From Geosiphon pyriformis (taxonomy: Eukaryota > Glomeromycota > Glomeromycetes > Archaeosporales > Geosiphonaceae), in NCBI GenBank assembly GCA_016748015.1, contig JAAOMT010000694.1, forward strand, positions 248,001 to 312,000: a stretch of DNA of 64,000 nt. The letters run 5' to 3'. The stretch's first letter is position 1. Each line of letters starts with the position of its first letter. Shown one piece after another: positions 1-9,604 of the stretch. The notes under the pieces were generated by a model that searched no databases, was not told the origin of the DNA, and saw nothing but the letters and a program-made list of their open reading frames with translations. A program made the position numbers and the translations under genes.

Positions 1-55
1 AAATTAATTATGTTTACATTAAAATTAACATAAAAGTTTTTGAAGCAAAAAAATA

Positions 56-782
56 TACTATTATGGTTAAAAACCATAGTTTTTATTAGTTATTACATAT
101 ATTAACTATTAATATTACATAATTAATCACCTTATTTTTAGATAGTAATCAAAAACCTAATCATTAACTTAATTATTAATCTGATTATTCATCTGACTAT
201 TGACTTAATTATTGACTATTTTCAATAGTTATATAAGTGATAAGTCTCTTAGCTATAAAAAAACATGATCAAAATAACGAAATAAAACCTACTATTAATT
301 GGTAATATTTATAAAAAATTTTTAAGACTTTTTCTTATATTGCTTATTTTTTTTTCTTACTTTTAGGTATTTAAACATCTTGAATAAAAAATTACTTATT
401 AGTATTCATATATTTTATTTTTTTCCCTTCTTAATTTGTATTATTAAAATTAGCCTTAAAAGCAATTGCTTACTCTTGTACTTTTTTGAATAAAAAAATG
501 ATTGAAAAGCACAATAATACCTGTTATTAATTTTAAAAATCACCAAGTTAAAACATAAAATAATAACAGTAATATTATTTTATTAACAATCACAGACTAT
601 TTTTTTATTATTAAATTTTCAAAAAAGATTCACAACTATAATTATTATAAGACTAATTATGTATATTAAATCTTTACTTATTTAATTCACTTTCTTATTG
701 TAATTTTTTTTTGATTAATTTTATTATTCTACAATTTTGTTCTTCTTTACTATTTATTAGTTTATTATTCTAACTTATAACA
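56..782 (+). repeat. 5' LTR of element A (LTR1 family)
   Basis: Matches 7118-7821 and, in shortened form, 55152-55398. It is recognised by the shared block TTATGGTTAAAAACCATAG near its start, the ATTGACYTRATY-like short repeats at about 165-220, and the shared end ATAACA. The expected terminal TG is decayed to TA. Confidence 0.75.
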
Positions 783-884
783 TAAAAGTAGTATTTTTTA
801 TAAGATTATTAAAATACATTTTGTTTTTTATTGTATGGATAATTATTTATATTTGTCACAATAATCAGAAGAATACTTTCAATT

Positions 885-2434
885 TTCTGATTAATGACTT
901 TACCAAATTGCTTCAATTTGGTATCCAATTCAGATGATTTATTCATTACTAGGTTGATGGCTTGAACATAATTGGCTTCAAGTTTGGCCAATTTAAAATT
1001 CCTGGTATGTATGACTGTATTCTAAAAAGTATTTGGGTGCATTAGACATACTTGTTGTAAAAAGCTACTATGTAATTCACAAATAAATTGGTTCAAAATC
1101 TGTGCTGTTGTAAAATAATTGGCTTGAATTGTCTGAATTTGGCATAAATTCTTGTGTAAGTGTTTTAAGTAAGTAGTAACTGCTTCAGTATTACCTTGTT
1201 TAATTGTAATAAAACTAGTTAATAACTAATTGATGTTGTTATAATTGCTGAAGTATTGTAAAAATGTGATTTTAAACACATTAAAAGTTTGTGGCTTGTT
1301 GATAAGATTCTAATATTATAAATTAATAGTATTTTGTAAGAAGTAGAAAATAGCTTGAAGGGCTCTGGCATCATTCCAGTTATTGGCTGTAATTGTTTTG
1401 GCTATGTTATTTAATCATACTTGGACATTGTTTTCTTTGCCAGTGAATTTTTTAAGTTTAATAATAAGTGCATATACTATTGGTATTAGTTGTTGTTGTT
1501 GTAATTATTATTAAAGTTGTTATTGAGGTTGTTGTTGTGGTAAAACAATTAGTACAATTAGTAAATCAATTACAATTATTGAAAATAGGTTTTGTTAAAT
1601 AATAGGAGTAGAGTTTGGATTTTTTGGGTTCTGTAGAATTTAAACAATTAGAGTTTGTATTTTTGGGTTATTTGGAATCGGATTTTAATTATTATTTCTC
1701 TAATAACTGTTTTCTTTTTTTCCCAATTTGTTATCTTTCCAATGACTAATAAATCCAAAATTTGGTTAAGATAATAGTGATTAAAATTCTGATAATATTG
1801 TTGGTTATAATTTAAATTTTTCAAAAAAATTGCCATAGATTTCTAATAATTTGGTTTTTTTTTGATTATTTTGGAATGGTATTCTGGTTAATAGTGTTTT
1901 TGTAGTTAATAATAATGCAAATTCTGATGGTATGTGTATAGTACTTCTTAGTATATAATAGTATGATAAGTAAATAGATAAAATGACTCTTGGTTTCTTT
2001 TAATTAGGTGGTTGTATTTTTTTGGTGTTTCTGCTAAAGTTTATAACTTTTTTTTATCTGTAAAAATAATGAAAAATTTCTGTTAAATGTATTTTTCAAT
2101 TTTTTTGTTAATTTCCGTGATTAGTGATACAAACAAATAGTTTAGTAAAAGTGTAATGCTTTAAAATAATTCACTATAGAAATAATTAAAAGCAGCTTCT
2201 GGATTTTTTTAATCTTTCAAGTGGAATTTAATTTTTTCATTGACATAGAAATTAAAAACTAATTCTGCTAAACAATGATTATTTGTTAATCTAAAGTGAA
2301 TTTGATATTGTTGAAATAAAGATTTCACAAATCTTAAATAATTTTCTCCTATAATTTCTTGATCTGTCACTTTTCCAAATGATTGTTATTGGTGCTGGTT
2401 TTCTGTTAGATTATATTTTACAAAGAGAACCAAA
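885..2434 (-). pseudogene. gag fragment of a Ty3/gypsy element (LTR2 family)
   Basis: Reverse complement of the gag start found on the plus strand at 50612-52150. Shared landmarks are the segment beginning KLEANYVQA (around 990 here, about 52030 there) and the region encoding a stretch like NYYVNKKIKFYLENQ (about 2180-2290 here, 50790-50830 there). Next to the LTR at 2435 the sequence ACCAAA is the reverse complement of a TTTGGT primer-binding-site start. The fragment carries the 5' LTR, the primer site and the front of gag only, and stops inside gag at about 885. It is riddled with stops and cannot be functional. Confidence 0.7.
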
Positions 2435-3313
2435 TGTTATAAGTAATTATTTAGAGTGTTCATACAAATAACAAACTTATAACTTAGTGTTCAATAACTG
2501 ATAATGTTGGTAATATTTGAAGATTTTAGAGTCTGAAGGTTTTGGTTGAGTTTTTTGTATAATAAACAAAGATTTAATTGATGGTTTTTTCTGTGAATTT
2601 TTTTCTTTAGTGTAATGGCTAGTTTATTTTGACAGTAATGCTCTTCTGGTAAGCTATTTTTAAATTTCTATTTTTATTCTCAAGTTTTTTACCAGGTTTT
2701 TCTTAATGTTAAATACTTAGCACTTAATTTTTTTTAATCAATTAGTAAACAACAAAAAAATAAAATAAAAAAAATAAAAAAAAATAAAAAAAATAAAAAA
2801 AAGAGAAAAAAAAATAAGAAAATTAGTATTCTGTTAATAGTTATAATTAAGAGCTATTGGTTCTATGTAATTGAGTCTTAAATTCTATTAACATAAAGTA
2901 TTAATAGTGTAAAATTGATTAATATTTTTTAATTAAGTAATAATAATATGAATTTAGATAATAATTAATATTTTATTAATATGTAATTTGATTTCATTTT
3001 AAGTTGTAGAAAACTACTTTTTAAAGAAAAGAGTATTGAATAATTAATGAATTGTAACTGATTCTTCTCAATTAATTTTGTCTTTTTTGCTTTTAATACT
3101 TTCACTATATATACATAATTCTTTTTATACAAAATTTCATATTTTCTTGAACAATGTGCTCTATTTTTTCCAATAATATGCTTATTATTAAGCAATATAT
3201 CATGATTTTCTAACAATGTGCTTATTGCTAAGCAATGTGTTATAATTTACTGACAATATACTTATTGCTGAATATTGTGTCATAATTTTTTAATATTGTG
3301 CTTACTTGTTACA
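2435..3313 (-). repeat. LTR of the LTR2 family, antisense (879 bp)
   Basis: Reverse complement of the LTR at 49735-50611 (877 bp) and of 44131-44939. It contains the same A-rich tract (2750-2820), and its left border TGTTA is the complement of the TAACA terminus seen in the other LTRs. The right border is placed where the sequence complements TGTAACAAG; an end up to about 70 bp further right is possible. Confidence 0.7.
3150..3310. repeat. ~40-bp tandem repeat inside the LTR
   Basis: About four imperfect units, each starting ACAATGTGCTTATTGCTAAG or a variant (starts near 3150, 3172, 3214, 3253, 3293). They sit in the U3-like end of the LTR. The corresponding part of the LTR at 49735 has different short repeats, so this array is specific to this copy or subfamily. 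Confidence 0.75.
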
Positions 3314-3369
3314 TTCTATTCTTCTATTGGTCTATTTTTCTATCTGTTTTTCTTATTTTTTTTCTTTCT

Positions 3370-6300
3370 ATGAGTAACATCAGCAATGGCAAGTCACTAA
3401 ACAATATCAAAACTGATAAAAAAATAATCATTGTAAATAGCAAGCTAATTTGCTGGCCCTACTATAATATTCTTGGAAAATTTTTTGATAGAAAACCTAG
3501 CAAGAAAGCCAAATATAATTATTAGTAGTATGATTCTTGTGTCTGGTGCTGATATAATAAACTATTGTATTTTTCTAGTGATAAATACATGTTTTGTCTA
3601 ATTTATTATAAAGATTAAGAATCAATCAACTTGATACTTTGAAAAAAAATAAAAAAAGTACTGAAGTTTTTTGAAAGTAAATTACCAAATATATAGTTAT
3701 TAATAATAAAATAAAGAAAACTCTTTTCAAAAGAAAAAAATTTGACATTGAAAACCTGCTGACTAAAAATAGTCTAGTTATTTCAAAAGAAGGTAATACT
3801 CCTAAACATACTTATGTGATACAATACATTATTACCATTAAAAAAACTTGTCCTATTTATTTAAAGTCTTATTAATCCAATTGCCATAATAATAAGTTTA
3901 TCAAAAAAAAAATAAACCAGATGAAAAATTTTGAATTTATACAAAAAACCAAGAACAAATGAACATTTTCAGTTATAGTAATATCCAAAAAAAGTAGAAC
4001 CCTATGCTTTTGTGTCAACTATTGCCAATTAAATGTCATTACTAAAAGAGATATATACATACTTTTCAAAATTAATACAATGTTGAATTAATTCAATAGT
4101 GCTGTTTTTTTTTTAATTATTGATTTAATTGTTGAATTCTGGCAAGTAAAAATGGATTCAAAAAGCAGAAAAAAAACTGTCTTTATTATTAAGTATAATA
4201 TTTATAAATTTACAGTCATATCTTTTGGTCTTATTAATGTCTCTTCTATTTTTCAATATCTAATAAACAAAGTATTTAAATCAATAAAAGAAAATTTTGT
4301 TTTGGTCTATTTAAACGACATAATAGTATATTTAAAAACCTGAAATAAACACCTTGAACATTTACAAAAAATTTTTAATCTTTTTAGAAATGCTGATTTC
4401 AAGATCAATCTAATCAAATCTTTCTTTAAATGTTAATTTACTCAGTTTTTTGAATATCTTATTAAAAAAGATAGAATTTTCTCTAATCCAACCAAGATTG
4501 AAAAAGTTCAAAATATTAAACAACCAATAAACATTTATGAACTATCTTTTTTCTTTGGTTTAGCATCTTATTATTACAAATTTGTCAAAAATTTTTCCAA
4601 AATTGCCTTTTTATTTAATTAGCTACTTAAAAAAACTGTCAATTATCATTAGATTACACATTAACAAAAAGCTTTTAAAACCTTAAAAAAAATTAATTAT
4701 TAAGCCAATTCTTAATTAATCTGATTTGAATCAATTTTTTATCTTTTATACTAATACATTTGGCTTTAAAATTGGTGCTGTTTTATCTCAGAAAGATAAA
4801 AATAATAAAAAACATACTATAACTTATGTTAACAGATTTTTTTCTCTGACAGAACAGAATTACTTAGTAATTAAACAAAAATGCTTAGCAATAGTATAAT
4901 TTATTAACTACTGAAGTAAATATTTTTTTAATGTAAAATTTTTAATAATAACAGATTATTAAGTCTTAATTTGGCTATACAACAAAAAAAAGCTAAAACA
5001 CAAATAGATAACTTGTTGAATATTTTACCTGAATGAATTTAATTATGATATACAACATTATAAAGAAGCTTATTATCAAAATGCCAATATTTTTTTTAGA
5101 CTTACTATTCAATAATAATACAATTTTTCCAAACCAACTTAATTATTAGTAACTTTTTTTTAAACAAACACAATAATAGACTTAAATAACTACTTTGTCT
5201 TAATAGAATTTTTGGGTAAAAAACAATATTTACCAGATTACATTCAACAACAAAAAAAATATTTGTACAAACAATCAAATTTTTATTTGATTCATTAAAA
5301 CCAACTTTACAAAAGAAATAAAAAAGATCTTAATTATCTTTAAAGAGTTATCAAATTTAAAAAAAAAATTGTAATCTATAATATATATATTGATTCATTA
5401 GCTGAACACTTTAGAAAAACAAAAACAATTCAGAAAATTTTCATTCACTATTATTAGTCTATTTTAAAAAAAGATATTGCTGAATACATTAAAACTTTTA
5501 ATATTTGTTAAAGAATAAAAAAACTTAATTACAAAAAAGACATTCATCCAATTTCTGTTGGTTAACTATTTAACAAAATTAGTATAAATGTTATTGAACT
5601 TTTAAGAACAACTTTTGATAGCAATAGATATATTATCACAGCTATTAATTATTTTACAAAGTAAGTAGAAACAAAAGCCACCCCAGATTAAACAATAGTT
5701 TTTATTGTCAACTTTATTTATGAAGATATTATTTGTTATCATAGCTGTTCCAAAAAAATTTTATCTAATAAAAAAAAAGCCTTTTTTAATACACTAATTG
5801 AAAAACTTTGTAGAAAAATAGAAATACATTATAAACTTTTTTTTTTTATTACCCTTAAATTAATAGCTTAATAAAATGTTTCAATAGAATACTATATAAA
5901 ACTTTAACCAAAACCAGTAAAAAAACAAACTTATAAAACAAAGTACTGTTTTTAGTTTTGTTTACTTATAGAACTGTAAATTATGACATAATAAATTATA
6001 AATTCTTTTATCTGCTCTATAAATAAATAGCAATACTATCAATAAAAATTGATATTAAAACAATATTTTTTGAAAAAATCACAATAGAAAATCACAAAGA
6101 CATTTTGCAAAAAAAACTTGGTATCATTCTTGACTTTTTGGTAAAAACACAAATAATTGTCTTTAAAAAAATAAACCAGTTTTAAAAAAAAACTTAAAAA
6201 AAAAACAACTTATAAAACACTTTTTTTAAGTATTAATAACTTAGTTTTAGAATACTGTTTAGACAGAGACAATATCTATAGTAATAAATTCTCTAGCTAA

Positions 6301-7117
6301 TAAAAAGAACTTTTTTTAGTCAACAAAGTTTTGAACAATAGTTTTTATATCTTATAAAATTAATATAAAACAATTTTTTAATAATCATCTTATTTATAAC
6401 ATATAACTTAAAAAATATTACAAACAACTTGATTGGTTATCTGTTATGGTAATACCAATTTAAATGATCAGCAAAAATCAGATATAAATAAATATATCAT
6501 TCTCAAAATAAAGATATTTTTAATTAATATAAACAATTATTTCCTAAATTAAAACATTCAAAATACTTTTATATTTTCCATGAGTATTAGATCAAAAATT
6601 ATTCAAACATTATTCTAATTATTAAAAAACAGACCATTATAACTAATAATAATAGAATATATATTATTATTAAACCAAAAAAAACCACTATTAGAAGAGA
6701 AAAAATTGATAGCAAAATAGATAAATATATGTTTAATACACTTGAAAAAACAATTAAAAAAATCTTGCCTATAGATAAAAATTTGTTATATAAAAGACAA
6801 CTTGAACTTTATAATCAACTTGGTGAAATTATAGAAAACATAAAACTCATAAAGAAAACAACTTTAGTAATACAAATAAAAATTTTAAATATTATATAAT
6901 TAGATATTTTAAGAGTTTTAACTATTATTAAAAGAGCCAAAACTTTTATACAAGGATTTAATCTCTTAAATACAAAGCTTATTTTATCTTAAGTATTATA
7001 TATTTTATTTACAAAAAACTTTATTAAACTAGTTAGTTTTAAATTAAACAAAACTTTTTAATTAGAATATTTTATAAATAATTTGATTTTACTGAAGCTC
7101 AATCTTTTTAAAAAAGA
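3370..7117 (+). pseudogene. pol remnant of element A (RT, RNase H, integrase)
   Basis: Readable in pieces across many stops and frameshifts. About 3400-3600 is the pre-RT linker with an ICWPYYNIL-like Trp/Cys motif, shared with 57960-58140. About 3960-4440 is reverse transcriptase: a piece ending VYLNDIIVYLKT corresponds to the YLDD catalytic box (first Asp replaced by Asn). About 4735-5080 resembles RNase H (FYTNTFGFKIGAVLSQ). About 5575-6010 resembles the integrase core (TAINYFTK, then VETKATPD after a stop). The region from about 6100 to 7117 is AT-rich and I see no further domain. The closest relative in the window is element C. Confidence 0.75.
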
Positions 7118-7821
7118 TGATATTATGATTAAAAACCATAGTTTTTATTATTTATTATATGTATTAGTCATTGATATTACATAATTAACCATCTTATTTT
7201 TAAATAATGATTATTAATTTAATCAATAATTTGATCAATAATTTAATTATTGACTTGATCATTGATTTGATTATTAACTTAATTAATAATTATATAAGCA
7301 ATAAGTCTTTTAGCTATAAAAAAACATAATAAAAGTAACAAAATAAAATTCACTATTAATTACTTTTTCTTATATTGGTTATTTCTCTTTCCCTATTTTT
7401 AAGTATTTAAACATCTTAAGATAAAAGATTATTTCTTGGCTTTTATATATTTTATTTTTTTTCTTCTTGATTTGTATTGTTAAAATTAATTTGAGAAACA
7501 ATTACTTGTTCTTGTAATTTATTAAATAAAAAAATAATCGAAAAACACAATAATATCTGTTATTAATTTTAAGAATTACTCAAGTTAAGACATAAAATAA
7601 TAACAATAGTGTTATTTTGTTAACAATTATAAACTATTCTTTTATCTTTAGATTTTCAAAAAAGATTTGCAATTGTAATTTTTATAAAACTAATTATGTA
7701 TATTGAATTTTTACTTATTTAATTTGTTTTTTTATTGTAATTCTCTCTTTGATTAATTTTATCACTCTATAATCCTGTTTTTTTTTTGCTATTCATTAGC
7801 TTATTACTTCAATCCATAACA
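7118..7821 (+). repeat. 3' LTR of element A (LTR1 family)
   Basis: Direct repeat of 56-782, 704 bp, ending in CCATAACA. It keeps the terminal TG that the left copy has lost. Short repeats of the type TTATTGACTTGATCATTGA lie at about 7205-7290. Confidence 0.75.
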
Positions 7822-8504
7822 ATATATTTGTTAATATAGTTTTATAATGTTGTTTTAATTAGTTAAATGGCTAATTACATATAATAAGTGTATAAATTAT
7901 GTCTAATTTAAAATTTTAAATAGTTGTATTATATTATATAATAATTAAATTTTATTTATAAAAAAAAATAAAAATAAAAAATAATTTAATATATTAAATA
8001 ACATAGTTAAATATTAATTTAAATTAGTTTTAATAAATATATTGTTGTTATTGTCTAAAACAAAAAAAAACCACAAAAAAAACCAATTTTAAAACAATTT
8101 TTAAAATAATTAACTTTAGTATTTTTGAAAAAAATTACTTTTGGTTATTTTGGTTCTTTTGGCTATTTAAACAATAATTAAAAAAATTAAAACAAAAACA
8201 ATACAATATTAAACTTATTTTTAATAATTACTTTTCAAAAAACTTAAAAGAAAAAAAACTTTTAATTAAAAACAAAAAAATGCTTTTTTAATAACCAAAA
8301 CTGAATATTAAAAAGTGTTTTAACAAAATACTGTTTGAATGCTTTTATAATTAAATATTAAAGACCAAAAAAAATAAGAGCCGTTTTTTGCTTTGGTTGT
8401 AATTATAAAATTGCAAAAGAAAAAAGTAATTTTTGTAATAAATTTTTTTTTAAATTTATTGTTTTGAAAAATGACAATTATTTGATTTTTTTAGGCCACA
8501 TATA
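7822..8504. other. AT-rich stretch without a recognisable gene
   Basis: Very AT-rich with long A and T runs and no open frame that looks coding. It may be old transposon sequence, but I cannot tie it to any family in the window. Confidence 0.5.
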
Positions 8505-8602
8505 CAGGGGGGTATAAAAAGTATTGGACACTTTTATAATATGTTATATAAAAGAACTAACTTATGAATCGTTAATTTTTTTTTATTATATTAAAATACA
8601 TG

Positions 8603-8743
8603 TTAGTATTTTGTTTGACCCCCATTTGCTTCAAGAATAGCTTGAACTCGACGTGGCATAGACTTGATCAAATTACGATAGTAATTTACAGGTATCGCAT
8701 CCCATTCTTCCTTAACCCACTGTTCCAATTGTACAATATTTGA
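8603..8743 (-). pseudogene. Tc1-like transposase, C-terminal part after the gap
   Basis: On the minus strand the frame reads ...QWVKEEWDAIPVNYYRNLI, then KSMPRRVQAILEANGG and QTKY before the stop. This is the characteristic end of Tc1 transposases (Trp-x2-Ile-Pro, Leu-Ile-x-Ser-Met-Pro-Arg-Arg, Asn-Gly-Gly). It is in a different nominal frame from the N-terminal part because the N run has an arbitrary length. The pieces together imply a normal transposase missing only its unsequenced centre. Confidence 0.85.
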
Positions 8744-8763
8744 NNNNNNNNNNNNNNNNNNNN
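8744..8763. other. assembly gap of 20 N
   Basis: Run of 20 N inside the mariner transposase. Its length is probably nominal. A gap inside a repeated element is the usual place for contigs to break. Confidence 0.99.
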
Positions 8764-9158
8764 TTTTCTTTATTTGATTTGGAAATTAATGGCTTGAGAC
8801 GAGGAATGCACGAGCGAAGTCCTTCTTGAGCTAATCCATTTCGAATAGTTTGTATAGAAATAGATTTGTTGGTATCTTTAATAAAATTCAATCGTATTTG
8901 AGAAAGAGTTTGGCGGGGGGTTTCTTTATTCTCCATTATTGAATATTTGAGTTGTTCACGTGCGCGTTTGTCAAGAATTTGTGGTCGGCCCGTTCGTTTT
9001 TTAGGAAGTTTTTTTAGCTCGTATGACTTCCATACACGTATTACAGAAGAACGTGAACATCCAATAGTCGTTGAAATCTTACTATTTGTATGTCCTAACT
9101 TTTTTGCTGAAATAATCCCTCCTTTTTGGTATTCAGAAAGTTCTTTTCTAAGACACAT
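8764..9158 (-). pseudogene. Tc1-like transposase, N-terminal part up to the gap
   Basis: Starts at ATG 9158 (MCLRKELSEYQKG...). About 130 residues are visible, with two helix-turn-helix-like segments: residues ~15-45 (ISAKKLGHTNSKISTTIGCS) and, after a GRPQILDKRAREQL linker, residues ~75-115. This is the bipartite paired-like DNA-binding domain of Tc1/Tc3 transposases. No stop or frameshift is seen before the N run. The DDE catalytic domain should follow but falls in the unsequenced gap, so completeness cannot be judged; it is called pseudogene only because it is incomplete as assembled. Confidence 0.85.
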
Positions 9159-9604
9159 TTGATGCGGTAAATTTTTTCACGACAAGAATGTTTGATATTT
9201 TATAAATACGCGTATGATCCACTGTTGTGTTTTACAAGGACGCGATTTATGTTGATTTGTAGATTATAACTATAAGTAATTATAAAAAAAATTATGGCTT
9301 AAATTGGTAATGGTATTACTATATATAGCCTTTTTTATATATTATATTAAGTGTCCAATACTTTTTATACCCCCCTGTATTAATAAATCTTTGCTTTTGT
9401 TCAATGTTTAATGATGAAAGAACCAAAAATCTGGAAATCTTAAAGAAATGAGATTTTCATCAATTCTTTTTAATTTGCAGAGGCAATTTAAGCACATTTG
9501 CTTTGTATTGAAAATTTTTTGATCAAGTTAATAAAGTGAAATTGGTCTTTTTAACAGGAATTAAAATATTAACATGATATTTGCTATTGCATTTACCATT
9601 TTTT

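Larger units (their letters stand above)
56..7821 (+). mobile_element. Ty3/gypsy LTR retrotransposon A, decayed, with internal antisense insertion
   Basis: Two similar ~0.7 kb repeats in direct orientation (56-782 and 7118-7821) bound a body with RT, RNase H and integrase remnants in that order, which is the Ty3/gypsy order. The first ~100 bp after the left LTR match the start of element C (55399 onward), then homology breaks at about 885. It resumes near 3370 with the segment that precedes RT in element C (about 57930). The gag and protease of A are thus replaced by an antisense fragment of another family (885-3313). All reading frames are broken by many stops. Flanking 5-mers (AAATA left, ATATA right) are only similar, so I do not claim a target duplication. 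Confidence 0.8.
8505..9377 (-). mobile_element. Tc1/mariner transposon with 29-bp perfect TIRs
   Basis: The left end (CAGGGGGGTATAAAAAGT...) and the right end are perfect inverted repeats for 29 bp, flanked on each side by TA, the target-site dinucleotide of the Tc1/mariner superfamily. Between them lies a transposase on the minus strand. A run of 20 N at 8744-8763 hides the centre, so the true length is unknown: 873 bp as assembled, whereas such elements with a ~340-aa transposase need at least ~1.2 kb. Perfect TIRs and an open N-terminal frame suggest a fairly young insertion. Confidence 0.93.
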
